Below are positions 9,269 through 17,890 of a stretch of DNA of 64,000 bases, piece after piece. Every line of letters begins with the position of its first letter. The stretch's first letter is position 1. The stretch comes from Roseivirga sp. GTDB taxonomy: Bacteria > Bacteroidota > Bacteroidia > Cytophagales > Cyclobacteriaceae. Location: assembly GCA_021404565.1 (NCBI GenBank), contig JAAWWF010000029.1, forward strand, positions 62,001-126,000, given 5' to 3'. The notes beneath the pieces are model-generated. The model worked only from the letters and a program-made list of their open reading frames with translations. It had not been told where the DNA came from and did not search any database. Position numbers and translations under genes: made by a program.

Positions 9269-10150
9269 TTATTCTATCAAATTTAGTACATTTTCGAGTA
9301 ACCGATTAAATTCATCAGGCTTTTCAACCATAGGATAGTGTCCTGTTCTCTTGAGAGATTGTACCTCAAATCCGGTTTTACAATGTTTTTCTAAACCACT
9401 TTCGTTAGTTGGTATTGCATCACTATTGATTAGATACAGTTTGTATGGCAACTCTTCAAGTTTTGATGCCTCGCTTTGGGAGAACTGCATTAGGTTCATT
9501 AATGAACTGTAGCCTGTTTTTGGATTTGCATTTGCAAAATCACTCTTTACACGTTCTTTAACTTCAGTGGAAGTAGAAGGGTGAAATAACATGTTCTCTG
9601 CATAAATTGGGGCATTAGTATTGAAGTCGTTTTGTAGTAAAGGAAAGAAGGCTGACATCTGTTCAATCTGCTCAGGTGTAAACTCTACATCTATGAATTT
9701 GAAATTATCAACTCCAATTAGTCCTTTGATTCTGGGGTTGTTATTTAATGCTGTTTGAAGTATGATTTCACCAGACATAGAATGACCTATTAAAATCACA
9801 TTTTGTAAATCCAAACTATCTATAAACGCAGATACGTCCTTAGCATATTCTTCTATAGTCCAATTCTCTCTGTTGGCTTTTGATTTTCCAAAACCAGCTA
9901 AATCAATTGCACATACTGTGTAATCTTTGAAGAAGTAAGAGATTTGATTCTCCCAGTAAGATTTATCTATGCACCAACCATGTAAAAACAGTAATGTAGT
10001 TTTTCCATTACCTTGTTGTATATAGTTGATTTTAACTTGTTGTTCTCTAATGGCTACTTGTTTTTCTGTCATAACTCCTGTTTTTTGTGCTGTACCACAA
10101 CTAAATAAAAGTGCGGCAAGAGCGGTTACTGAAATTGCTTTTGTTTTCAT
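9269..10150 (-). CDS. alpha/beta hydrolase, lipoprotein-like
   Basis: Alpha/beta-hydrolase fold enzyme of 293 aa with an N-terminal lipoprotein signal (hydrophobic stretch ending LLFSCG), so it is probably anchored in the periplasm or outer membrane. The oxyanion motif LFLHGWC, the nucleophile elbow IGHSMSG and a late His (RTGHYPM) form a complete triad arrangement. Substrate unknown; likely an esterase or peptidase-like hydrolase. It follows the YafY regulator on the same strand by 58 bp, suggesting control by it. Convergent with preA. Confidence 0.8.
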   Translation of the reverse strand: MKTKAISVTALAALLFSCGTAQKTGVMTEKQVAIREQQVKINYIQQGNGKTTLLFLHGWCIDKSYWENQISYFFKDYTVCAIDLAGFGKSKANRENWTIEEYAKDVSAFIDSLDLQNVILIGHSMSGEIILQTALNNNPRIKGLIGVDNFKFIDVEFTPEQIEQMSAFFPLLQNDFNTNAPIYAENMLFHPSTSTEVKERVKSDFANANPKTGYSSLMNLMQFSQSEASKLEELPYKLYLINSDAIPTNESGLEKHCKTGFEVQSLKRTGHYPMVEKPDEFNRLLENVLNLIE

Positions 10151-10208
10151 TTCTTAATGATTAGAAAGCAATGGTAGAGTTGGGGTAGGACAACCCTTTG
10201 TCAGGGGT

Positions 10209-10898
10209 TCAGAAAACTTTTTTAGAACGCTCTTCTATATATGCATCGAGGTTAAAAGTAGTATCAGGATTGAATGCCTCAGCAATTCTTTCCAGCAGTG
10301 TAATTCGGTCAAGCCTAAATTCTCTTAGCTCTTTTCGTAATTCACAAAAAGCAATGGTCGTCCATACAGCACCAGTAAAGTAGAGGGCGTAAGGATGTAT
10401 TGTTCTTTTTGTAGTTGCCCCTTTTGATTTAGAATGATATGTGATTGTAACTTTGAAATGTTCAGTGATTGCCTGTTGCACTGTCTCTAAATGCGAACTT
10501 TTAGGAGCCCAAGGTTGATTGTAAGCTATTCTAGAATTAAGATATTCAAGCTTATTTTTTGCATTGGATTTTAGAACTGCTTTTATTTTAATAAGTGCCG
10601 ACTCATAGTTTCTTCTTAAAGAATCTTCGGTATGATAGTTCAAGATCTTTTCTATCGCCACCAAAGCATTAGCTTCTTCAGACGAAAACATAACAGGAGG
10701 TAATTCGTACCCCTCAACAATGAAATACCCTTTCCCTTCTTCCTCTCCAATAGGAACTCCTGCTTGTCTTAATGTATGAATATCACGATAAACTGTTCGG
10801 ATACTAATCTCAAACCTATCAGAAACCTCACGCGCGGTAATCAGTTTTTTAGACTGTAATTGCACTAATATGCTCGTTATTCTATCTAAACGGTTCAT
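10209..10898 (-). CDS. YafY-type transcriptional regulator (HTH_11 + WYL)
   Basis: DNA-binding regulator with an N-terminal winged helix (residues 1-55, VSDRFEISIRTVYRDIHTL) and a C-terminal WYL ligand-sensing domain (Arg-rich end KELREFRLDRI). The mid-part EGYELPPVMFSSEEANAL is characteristic of the YafY/YobV group. It is upstream of the alpha/beta hydrolase on the same strand. A paralogue with the same layout lies at 26698-27408. Effector unknown. Confidence 0.85.
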   Translation of the reverse strand: MNRLDRITSILVQLQSKKLITAREVSDRFEISIRTVYRDIHTLRQAGVPIGEEEGKGYFIVEGYELPPVMFSSEEANALVAIEKILNYHTEDSLRRNYESALIKIKAVLKSNAKNKLEYLNSRIAYNQPWAPKSSHLETVQQAITEHFKVTITYHSKSKGATTKRTIHPYALYFTGAVWTTIAFCELRKELREFRLDRITLLERIAEAFNPDTTFNLDAYIEERSKKVF

Positions 10899-11048
10899 TA
10901 GTTTCTCAATTGCTACCGGTTAGTATATGAAAAGTAGGCGATTACGAAGCACGAAACTATTGTCTAAGCACAAAGGTTGATACGAGCCAAAATCCTTGAT
11001 TTCATTACTATTCCGCCTATTTTTCATATACATTGTTAGCAATAGTTT

Positions 11049-11711
11049 TTATTCGTTATTGAATGTTTTAATTACTTTTTTGCAAAGTTCAGCATATTTT
11101 TCACCACCATAATTGTCAGGACTGTTTCTCGACACCACGTGATATTTGTCATCGATTAAGACTTCTAAAATCCACTCTTCTCCATCTAAAATCATATTCG
11201 GGTCGTGAGTTTGAATTTCCCAAAAAGTGCTGTCGATTTTTTTTGATAGTGAATTCCATTCCGATATTGTTAATTCCTTTTCTTCGTGTTTAATCCTTCG
11301 TCCAGCATCATATCCGCCAAGTCCTTTAGTTTTGTTGTAGGTTCCTGTTATTTGTCCGTTTTTATTTTCAATTCGATATGAATAAGGTCGTGACCAAGTT
11401 CCTAAATGTGTAAATCTTACAACTTTTTTACCTTTTCCAATTTGATTGTAAAGAATAGGTTCTTTCATACTTGCTAAGTGGGTCGAGTACCATTCGTTTA
11501 CAAAATCACTTAACGTATCATTCTGCTCAAATACGCAAGGAAAATTTTTCAATTTCATACATTCAGCTTGTTTTTGTTTAGTCTCATCGCTTAAAGGTGG
11601 GAAATAATATTCTGCTGAACTTTTAGGTGTATATCTTAATTCAGGGTTCAATATTCCACAACCACTAAGCAGAATAAAAACAATTATATAAGCTGAATTT
11701 CTTGGGTTCAT
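11049..11711 (-). CDS. hypothetical lipoprotein, 220 aa
   Basis: N-terminal hydrophobic stretch ending in a lipobox (LLSGCG) marks a lipoprotein. The rest is a soluble domain with many Lys/Glu residues and no motif I recognise. The gene is AT-rich compared with the catabolic cluster and lies beside a hairpin repeat copy, in a block of orphan genes that looks acquired. Function unknown. Confidence 0.55.
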   Translation of the reverse strand: MNPRNSAYIIVFILLSGCGILNPELRYTPKSSAEYYFPPLSDETKQKQAECMKLKNFPCVFEQNDTLSDFVNEWYSTHLASMKEPILYNQIGKGKKVVRFTHLGTWSRPYSYRIENKNGQITGTYNKTKGLGGYDAGRRIKHEEKELTISEWNSLSKKIDSTFWEIQTHDPNMILDGEEWILEVLIDDKYHVVSRNSPDNYGGEKYAELCKKVIKTFNNE

Positions 11712-11722
11712 TTAATTATTGC

Positions 11723-11990
11723 TAACTCGTTTGTATAAGGAACTTGCCTAAAACTTACGCAATAACCAACTTATTGAATATATAAACATGACTAAATGGC
11801 GAAGTTCCTTTTATTTTCAATGTGGTTATGTTGCTGTGGATTTGGGTGGTTATTGGGGAACTATGATGATTGTAAAGCTCTCAGCGTTATCCGTTCGCTT
11901 GCGCCATAGCCGCAGCGAAAGAGCAAAGAAAACTGTGGTATCAAATACAATGCTCAGAGTCTCGCAGGCGATGAGTCTGAGTGAGATAGA
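11723..11990. repeat. hairpin repeat R, copy 1 (long form)
   Basis: First of four copies (11723, 12647, 14767, 17272). It begins with a stem whose arms are ATAAGGAACTTGCC and GGCGAAGTTCCTTTTAT, continues with CAATAACCA versus TGGTTATTG pairing, and then carries a GC-rich hairpin (TCGC...GCGA) and a CTCAGAGTC/GAGTCTGAG hairpin near 11953-11981. A 77-codon frame runs through it. Between copies 1 and 2, three of the four codon changes in the first ~23 codons alter the amino acid, so it does not behave like a conserved gene. Confidence 0.7.
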
Positions 11991-12032
11991 ATCACCTGCA
12001 CTCTATGGGTTAAATACCTAAGTTAGATGCTA

Positions 12033-12527
12033 TTATGTTACACTATCAAGCTTTCCATTGATATAAGTGAAGTTAATATCATGTTCAACGTCCCAGCTTG
12101 TCCCGATCATAAGCCATAGTATTCTATCATCAAATCCGTTATTGTTATCGATATAAACTTCAGACACATAAGTTTTGGATAAAGCATCATGTTCGGATTC
12201 AATCTGGCCATCTCTTAAATTATCTTCCAGCTTATATTCTTGCCAGGTTTTCCCTCCATCAAATGAAGATTTAGTTGTTTGATGACAGCGAAGGCAATGA
12301 TTCCAAATCTTTTTATTAATAGTTTCAATTTCATTGCTATCCAATGCCAAGAATTCATTGATAGTGTCTAGTGTTTTTTGCGATAATATTTTGGACACAC
12401 CAGGGTTGCTAAAATGGATAGAAAATGGAACATCTTTCTTAAATACTTGAGAGAAAGCTGTGAACTGGAGTACATCAGAATTTACCTTATTCCAATTTGA
12501 TTTTCCTAAAATTTCCTCTTTTGTCAT
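12033..12527 (-). CDS. hypothetical protein, 164 aa
   Basis: Soluble, acidic, AT-rich orphan gene with no signal peptide. It contains one CxxCH string (CLRCH, about residues 78-82), but without an export signal this is not evidence of a c-type cytochrome. No family recognised. It is flanked on both sides by copies of repeat R, like a cassette between repeats. Could be an immunity-type or stress protein, but nothing in the sequence proves it. Confidence 0.5.
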   Translation of the reverse strand: MTKEEILGKSNWNKVNSDVLQFTAFSQVFKKDVPFSIHFSNPGVSKILSQKTLDTINEFLALDSNEIETINKKIWNHCLRCHQTTKSSFDGGKTWQEYKLEDNLRDGQIESEHDALSKTYVSEVYIDNNNGFDDRILWLMIGTSWDVEHDINFTYINGKLDSVT

Positions 12528-12646
12528 TGTTTAGAAATTGTACTTAACGAGTTGGTTAAACGCAGGGTTCCTCAGAGCGTTGTGCATGGGTATTGTTGGC
12601 ATCATTCAAGTATTTTAAAATAGTTTATACCCGGAGTTTGTCTAGA

Positions 12647-12875
12647 AGTTCTTCAATAACCAACTTATTGAATATATAAACATGGCCAAATGGCAAAGTT
12701 CCTTTTATTCTCAATGTGGTTATGTTGCTGTCGATTTGGGTGGTTATTGGGGAACTATGATGATTGTAAAGCTCTCAGCGTTATCCGTTCGCTTGCGCCA
12801 TAGCGGCAGCGAAGGAGCAAAGAAAACTGAGGTGTCAAAAACAATGCTCAGAGTCTCTCAGGCTATGACCCTGGG
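12647..12875. repeat. hairpin repeat R, copy 2
   Basis: Closely related to copy 1 from the segment AATAACCAACTTATTG onward, through the GC-rich hairpin and the CTCAGAGTC segment. The first arm (AAGGAACTT) is replaced by AGAAGTTCTTC. The 463-bp gap between 12527 and 12991 holds this copy and no other gene I can support; the ORF through it matches the non-conserved frame of copy 1. Confidence 0.65.
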
Positions 12876-12990
12876 CCTGATAGTTCTGTATTTTATGATC
12901 ATGTTGGGGATGTTCGTATGTGTTGTACAATCGTTTAATTTTCAGTCGTTAGCACCATGACATTGGAGTCGCAGTTATGTCCGTGACTTT

Positions 12991-13257
12991 TTACATATCA
13001 AGAAGAACTAAAACTATTACCGTTGTGATCACTATTATAATAAGAGCGAATAAATCATAAAAAAGCGATGTTGTGAGCTTCTTTACTTTGTCATAGTCAA
13101 ATAATAATTTGATGAGCAGGATAATTAAATGCGCTCCTAAAAAAAAGTATAAGACCCCAACCAACGCTATATCACCCATTGAATTTGTCCGACTCAATCG
13201 GAGGGCAATGAAATAGATTAAGAAAATTACCCCTTGTTTAACAATAGCCTTTAACAT
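12991..13257 (-). CDS. small membrane protein, 88 aa
   Basis: Three hydrophobic segments (about residues 5-20, 27-50 and 64-86) separated by short basic loops. No family recognised. The frame begins at an ATG and fills most of the gap between repeat copy 2 and the truncated decarboxylase copy. Function unknown; existence is moderately supported by the clear membrane pattern. Confidence 0.4.
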   Translation of the reverse strand: MLKAIVKQGVIFLIYFIALRLSRTNSMGDIALVGVLYFFLGAHLIILLIKLLFDYDKVKKLTTSLFYDLFALIIIVITTVIVLVLLDM

Positions 13258-13345
13258 TACCTTTTGTGATTTAGTAGCAAGGTTCGTTTCTATAAACCCG
13301 GGCTTAACCCTGAATGTTGCCTTTCAAGTTACTCTTCCGTTCAGC

Positions 13346-13674
13346 TTAAGCCTTAACCTCTGCAATCTTGGTATTCACGCGAATATTGGTGTCGCCATCA
13401 GGGCCTAACGTGGCGCCATAGGTAAAGAACTCCAGGTTAACGCCTTTTCTGAACATCAGGCAGTGGGTGGAGCCTCCAAAGTGGAACATACCTATCTCCT
13501 GACCCTTTTTTACTTTGTCTCCTGCTTTTACGGTAATCTGGCAGCTGGATACTTCAGCCATTCCAATCGGCATCACGCACATCAAACCAATGGCAGGATT
13601 ATCGGCCTCAATAAAGATGACTGCCCGGGTAGCCACTGCGGAAAGGAAAGGCTGTGAATCATTAGGGGCGGCAG
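13346..13674 (-). pseudogene. truncated 3' copy of the PsiD-like decarboxylase
   Basis: The last ~110 codons of the decarboxylase at 14960-16360, nearly identical in protein (differences such as NLEF for DLDF and a final A for V), including the self-cleavage motif HFGGSTH. Identity stops abruptly at about 13674 after the codons for NDSQPF...AAP, where a group II intron 3' fragment begins. There is no 5' part, so a pro-enzyme cannot be made. An internal GTG would give a 96-residue peptide, which is unlikely to be functional. Confidence 0.85.
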
Positions 13675-13964
13675 AGGAAGAACCTTACCTGAATGGAAAG
13701 GCCTACGCGTGGAGTAGGACAAGAATGGGAGGATGGGCAGTCGATCAGAGTCCTATTCTGAAGACTACCATAACCATGAAAAGATTGAGGAGAAGAGGTT
13801 ATCAATCCTTGAGCGAATACTACTTCAGAGTATCTCCATTACTTAATGGACCGCCTGTTACGATACTGAGCGCCACAAGGGTGAGAGTATCGAGCGCAGC
13901 TCACGTACGGCAGGTGGCGTGAGAGGCGCACCGTGGGCTTATGGCTCACGGCCGTCTACTCGAT
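13675..13964 (+). mobile_element. 3' relic of a group II intron (maturase C-terminus plus domains V-VI)
   Basis: On the + strand, directly after the decarboxylase fragment, a frame encodes the C-terminal end of a group II intron reverse transcriptase/maturase: AYAWSRTRMGGW, then VDQSPILKTTIT, then LRRRGYQSLSEYY. After that comes a structured tail with ACGTACGGCAGG, GGCGTGAGAGGCGCACC (domain V-like) and a 3' end CCGTCTACTCGAT, as in bacterial group II introns. The 5' ribozyme half and the reverse transcriptase core are missing, so the element is dead. The intron end is set at 13964. Confidence 0.75.
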
Positions 13965-13982
13965 TGGCGGTAGTTTTTTTAT

Positions 13983-14366
13983 CTAAGATTCATTGTCATT
14001 TTTAATAGCTTCAACTCCTGTAATTTTCCAAACTCTCTCAAATTCATCTTTATCAATTGACTCTCCTTCAAAGTCTTTGAATTCCATATTTGTGTCGAGC
14101 CAAAATCCGTAATTTTTTTTATCAGGTCCTGCAAATACAGGAGTTCCGTTCGAGTCTAATCCAATCTCTCTCCATGGCAATAGTTTTCCATCTTCCTCTT
14201 CAAATTCTATTAGCCATTTTTTGACCAGATGCATTTTCGGTTCATAACCTGGATTTGCTTTTGGAATGAAAAATAATATGGTTTTAAGCACCTTAGATTG
14301 CCTTGGCTCTTTTTCATGCCAGTCAGTTGCCATTGAAGTGCTTAGGTATTTCATTTTATCTGTCAT
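13983..14366 (-). CDS. hypothetical protein, 127 aa
   Basis: Soluble AT-rich orphan. I chose the ATG at 14366 (MTDKMKYLS) over an upstream TTG. Central residues include IFFIPKANPGYEPK and KKWLIEFEEEDGKLLPWREIG, with an acidic C-terminus. No family recognised. Its stop lies 18 bp from the group II intron 3' end. The protein resembles other small cytosolic orphans in this block; function unknown. Confidence 0.5.
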   Translation of the reverse strand: MTDKMKYLSTSMATDWHEKEPRQSKVLKTILFFIPKANPGYEPKMHLVKKWLIEFEEEDGKLLPWREIGLDSNGTPVFAGPDKKNYGFWLDTNMEFKDFEGESIDKDEFERVWKITGVEAIKNDNES

Positions 14367-14691
14367 TTTAATTACCGTCAACGTCCGAAGGTATCAGGGG
14401 TGAATTGAGAAGAAGATAAAAAGACTTTAGGGATTTCGAGTATGTTTATTTGCAAGCATTAGAAAAGCTGGCATTTAGATATATCAAGATATGCGTTTTT
14501 GCAGAGCCAGCGACCATTTGCTGAATGTGTGTAGGAGCAAGGTCTTTATATCTTCGGGAACCTGTCTGCTGCCAGGCAGGCAAGATCGCCTGACAAGACT
14601 GCAACAACGATTTATGCCTGATGACCGTGTGTTGAGATTAGTGCTGTGATCACAAAGGTAAGAGGTCCTTCGAGCAGTCTTGGTTCGGACG

Positions 14692-14766
14692 TTGAGATCA
14701 ATGAGTTTTTAGAGGTTTGAGGTACGAAAACGTAGAAAAACGCCCCTCGAAGGGCATTGATCTCAA
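14692..14766. repeat. 12-bp perfect inverted repeat, 51-bp spacer
   Basis: Arms TTGAGATCAATG and CATTGATCTCAA are perfect complements. They directly abut copy 3 of repeat R. The stretch 14382-14691 before it holds no gene I can support, only short broken frames. Confidence 0.6.
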
Positions 14767-14915
14767 CTCGTTTATATAAGGAACTTGCCTAAAACTTACG
14801 CAATAACCAGCTTATTGAATATATAAACATGACTAAATGGCGGAGTTCCTTTTATTTTCAATGTGGTTATGTTGCTGTCGATTTGGGTAGTTATTCCGGA
14901 ACTTTGAGTTTCTTG
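14767..14915. repeat. hairpin repeat R, copy 3 (short form)
   Basis: Matches copy 1 from ACTCGTTT through the AAGGAACTT/AAGTTCCTT stem and the GATTTGGGT segment. It then diverges after about 130 bp, before the GC-rich hairpin. It lies immediately downstream of the decarboxylase stop (14960). Confidence 0.7.
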
Positions 14916-14959
14916 CAGATAACTCTGAGCGTTGATTTCAAGACACACTTTCTCTCTGC

Positions 14960-16360
14960 TTAAACCTTAACCTCTGCAATCTTGGTATTCACCCGAATAT
15001 TGGTGTCACCATCAGGGCCTAAGGTGGCGCCATAGGTAAAGAAATCCAGGTCAACTCCTTTTCTGAACATCAGGCAGTGGGTGGAGCCTCCAAAGTGGAA
15101 CATACCAATCTCCTGACCCTTCTTTACTTTATCTCCGGCTTTTACGGTAATCTGGCAGCTGGATACTTCAGCCATTCCAATCGGCATCACGCACATCAAA
15201 CCAATGGCGGGATTGTCGGCCTCAATAAAGATGACTGCCCGGGTGGCCACCGCGGAAAGGAAAGGCTGTGAATCGTTGGGGGCGGCAGAATCAGGTCCAC
15301 CGGTAACGGTTACCTTGCCATCTTCTTCTGTTTTAACAATGGGGTGGAAGAAGCCCTCTGCCAGGTTTTCGAGGTAATAGGAGCCATTGACTACATAGGC
15401 TTTTACTACAGTACCATTTACCGGGCTGTGCCAACGGTGGAAGCTGAGCGCACTGAGAAAGGCCTGGTACACCGTGCCTCCCACGAATTGAGGAGTGAAC
15501 TCATCAAAATTCAACATGTTTTCAAGGGAGTACTTCTGTCCTTTAAGCCAGAATGGGGCAGAAAGGGCCACATCCCTGGCAATGTCGAAAGGAGCAGACT
15601 CACAGGCATTGGTGATCACATTATCATTGTCAGGATCGCTTATGGGGCGCTTTTCCCAGTGGAACTGGCGGGTGAAAAAGTCATCCCAGCTTTGGTAGCC
15701 ATAGTATTCCTCACCTGGCTGGCATTGAAAGATGTCGGGAAAAGTGTCGGTCTTGCTTACAGGGTTAGGGCCGTCACCATAGGTATTGTAGGCCACGCTT
15801 ACCATTTCCGTTTGTGCATGAGGACTCAGCCAGGCGATCACATCCTCTGCACAATCACCTTCAGTAAGTACATAGCGGGAGTCTTTGGTGACCAGGAATT
15901 TTGACCAATGGACCAGAATCTTCTTCAACTGCTGATTGACGAGGGCATTGGAGAATACATCATAGCCTTGTGGGGTAGCCATAGGCCAGTTGAGCAGGGC
16001 ATTGATGGGAAAACCAATCATACCTGCTGCCTCCTGATCACTGCCTCTTCCGCTTTGATAGGCTTCGGGAGCGGTGAACATAATGGCATTGAGCAGTTCC
16101 AGAAACTCTTCGAAGTTCATGGGTTGAGGTTGCCAGCCCAGGGGCGTGTTCTTCTTATACCTGTGCGCATCAGCAAACATGCCCTGTACATTGCCGTAGA
16201 GGATGGGGTCACTGTATACCATTTGCTGAAATTCTCTGATGGGCTTAATCAGCGGTTTGGGCTTGTCCTTAACTGCTTTGCGCAGCTTCTCAATCCAGTG
16301 TTCAATTTCCAGGTGGTTGGTTTTCATCCAGCCGAGGGAGGGGCTTTTTGCTTCTGACAT
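14960..16360 (-). CDS. PsiD-like phosphatidylserine decarboxylase-family protein
   Basis: A 466-residue pyruvoyl-dependent decarboxylase. The C-terminal half is a phosphatidylserine-decarboxylase domain with the self-cleaving motif GGST (G424-G425-S426-T427, FGGSTH), which yields the pyruvoyl group at the Ser, and a conserved HRWHSPVNG segment. The N-terminal ~200 residues match the extra domain seen in PsiD-type (tryptophan decarboxylase-like) members rather than membrane Psd: there is no transmembrane anchor. An aromatic or other amino acid decarboxylase is therefore at least as likely as phospholipid synthesis. A truncated copy of its 3' end lies 1.3 kb downstream. Confidence 0.85.
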   Translation of the reverse strand: MSEAKSPSLGWMKTNHLEIEHWIEKLRKAVKDKPKPLIKPIREFQQMVYSDPILYGNVQGMFADAHRYKKNTPLGWQPQPMNFEEFLELLNAIMFTAPEAYQSGRGSDQEAAGMIGFPINALLNWPMATPQGYDVFSNALVNQQLKKILVHWSKFLVTKDSRYVLTEGDCAEDVIAWLSPHAQTEMVSVAYNTYGDGPNPVSKTDTFPDIFQCQPGEEYYGYQSWDDFFTRQFHWEKRPISDPDNDNVITNACESAPFDIARDVALSAPFWLKGQKYSLENMLNFDEFTPQFVGGTVYQAFLSALSFHRWHSPVNGTVVKAYVVNGSYYLENLAEGFFHPIVKTEEDGKVTVTGGPDSAAPNDSQPFLSAVATRAVIFIEADNPAIGLMCVMPIGMAEVSSCQITVKAGDKVKKGQEIGMFHFGGSTHCLMFRKGVDLDFFTYGATLGPDGDTNIRVNTKIAEVKV

Positions 16361-16590
16361 GATATAGTCTTCAATTCCTTGTGGTAAAAAGTGTTTCGTA
16401 TTTAATTTCGAAATAAATCAACACTTTAGTTGTAAATATTTACATAAATATCAAGCGTGGATAGTAATAGAATGAGCTTCAATCATCGACAATTTTGGGT
16501 TATGAAAGAGAATTCGGCCTTTGAGGGTTTAATTGCCAGCGCTTATTTCCCATGTGCAGGGCTCGGATAGATTTCAAATCCGCAATTCGA

Positions 16591-17238
16591 TCAGAGTTTT
16601 TTCAACTTGGCAACTTCAATTGGGATGAATTTTGGTAAATAGCTTGGGGTACATCCTTTCGCCACTATTTCGTCCTTGTAGAGTCCGGTATCCTCTCCAA
16701 TGGCAATACATCTGGTTCGATATTCCTCTTGCCATTTCCCGATCTGACCTGCCGTATAATTCATGGCCCATTGCACGTCAGGATTTTCCTTCAGCAGGTT
16801 GACCTCAATTGAGGTCAAAAGTGCTTCTGTGTTAGTATGTTGTGTATTTCCCATCCACCTTAATCGAGCCTGATAATACCAGAACAGTCTTCTTTGCAGC
16901 GCTGAGGAGCTGTTTTCCCAGGATTCCATCAAAGCAATAGTCTTCTTGTCCTTCGAAAGCTGGTTCGCCATCAGCCAGTCGATGAGTTGATTCCGTTCTT
17001 CAGGCTCATGCTCCTGTATGTCTTTATCGAGCTGATCGATAAGCTCCTGGCTTAGAAGCCTCTTGTCCATAATCAGGTTTGCCAGCTGACGTGGAAAGTA
17101 CTCACCAGTTTGCCATAATTCCATGGCCAGTTCATGATCCTTCTTAATCGTTTTGGCAATTTTCCGAAGGTCTCCAAGCTTGGTCGTGTCCTGGTTGATT
17201 TGAGAATGGATGTCTCGGGCTCTGGATGAAAGTTTCAT
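16591..17238 (-). CDS. DNA alkylation repair protein (AlkD-like HEAT repeat)
   Basis: A 215-aa alpha-helical protein of the DNA alkylation repair (AlkC/AlkD) group. The pattern of helical repeats and segments such as GEYFPRQLANLIMD, LIDWLMANQ and NPDVQWAMNYTAGQIG fit the family, which removes alkylated bases without base flipping. It ends with CTPSYLPKFIPIEV. Stand-alone gene; repeat copy 4 lies just upstream of its start. The exact glycosylase specificity cannot be read from sequence. Confidence 0.75.
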   Translation of the reverse strand: MKLSSRARDIHSQINQDTTKLGDLRKIAKTIKKDHELAMELWQTGEYFPRQLANLIMDKRLLSQELIDQLDKDIQEHEPEERNQLIDWLMANQLSKDKKTIALMESWENSSSALQRRLFWYYQARLRWMGNTQHTNTEALLTSIEVNLLKENPDVQWAMNYTAGQIGKWQEEYRTRCIAIGEDTGLYKDEIVAKGCTPSYLPKFIPIEVAKLKKL

Positions 17239-17271
17239 ATCAAAAGGCTCTGTTTTCTTTACACACCACAG

Positions 17272-17312
17272 GTTTATATAAGGAACTTGGCTAAAACCCG
17301 GGCAATAACCAA
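17272..17312. repeat. hairpin repeat R, copy 4 (fragment)
   Basis: Only the first ~40 bp are preserved (GTTTATATAAGGAACTTG, then AAAAC..GGGCAATAACCA), after which the sequence diverges. It lies between the RDD gene stop and the AlkD-like start. Confidence 0.55.
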
Positions 17313-17371
17313 TTTATCGATATAGAAATTGGTTGCCAGGCTAACTGTCAAGATTCTGATAGGGACAGAAG

Positions 17372-17767
17372 TCACTTTTGAGGATCATCAATGACATAGG
17401 TCTTCGATAAGATATCGTGCCAGGCCCTGGCATCTATTCCGAGTGCGATGGAAAATATTTCGAAGGGGATAAATCGACTCACAAACCTGATCAAAGCTTC
17501 CCTGAGGTTTATTTTTTCCCCCAGACTGTTAACGACCCTGGTCCGAAGTATGATTTTTCCCACCGTCTTACCAAGAAAATATTCCATTGGAATATGGTAG
17601 CCTCCAAAGCCGATGGTCACTCTTAATATCCTCATAGGAGTTTCAAGTACTGAAATATCCTCTAGTCTGGCGGTTACCTCCATAAAGAGTAGAATGACTA
17701 TCAGGTCTATTATAAAGCCATATAGTCTTTTATATTTTCTGGTTTCTATGATTTTTTTTGGATTCAT
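17372..17767 (-). CDS. RDD family membrane protein
   Basis: Small integral membrane protein with the RDD signature: KRLYGFIIDLIVILLF in the first segment and the C-terminal WHDILSKTYVI typical of the family. Three hydrophobic segments. I take the ATG at 17767 (MNPKKI), not the earlier alternative start, because the upstream seven codons run towards the permease stub. RDD proteins are poorly characterised; transport or ion-related roles are suggested for some. Stand-alone here. Confidence 0.75.
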   Translation of the reverse strand: MNPKKIIETRKYKRLYGFIIDLIVILLFMEVTARLEDISVLETPMRILRVTIGFGGYHIPMEYFLGKTVGKIILRTRVVNSLGEKINLREALIRFVSRFIPFEIFSIALGIDARAWHDILSKTYVIDDPQK

Positions 17768-17792
17768 TTTAGAATTTGTAAATGCCACGACT

Positions 17793-17890
17793 ACTCATCT
17801 CTGAGCATTTTTAACGGATTGACCCTGGCCATTTTGAAGCATTCGAAGCTTAAGGAAAGCATGGTGAAAACCGCCAGAATAGCACAAGGA
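17793..17890 (-). pseudogene. 3' stub of an FtsX/MacB-type ABC permease
   Basis: The minus strand reads PCAILAVFTMLSLSF, then ECFKMARVNPLKMLRDE and stop. This is closely similar to the last ~33 residues of the intact permease at 18983-21382. Homology ends at about 17890, where the intron-like 3' end begins. It is what remains of a second permease gene. Confidence 0.85.

Noticed and set aside
12033-12527. c-type cytochrome from a CxxCH string
   Set aside because: Single motif in a protein without signal peptide or heme-domain context.
11788-12960. Small ORFs inside repeat R copies 1 and 2 (77 and 92 aa)
   Set aside because: The same frame is open in both, but most differences change the amino acid and copy 3 loses the frame, so selection on a peptide is not supported.
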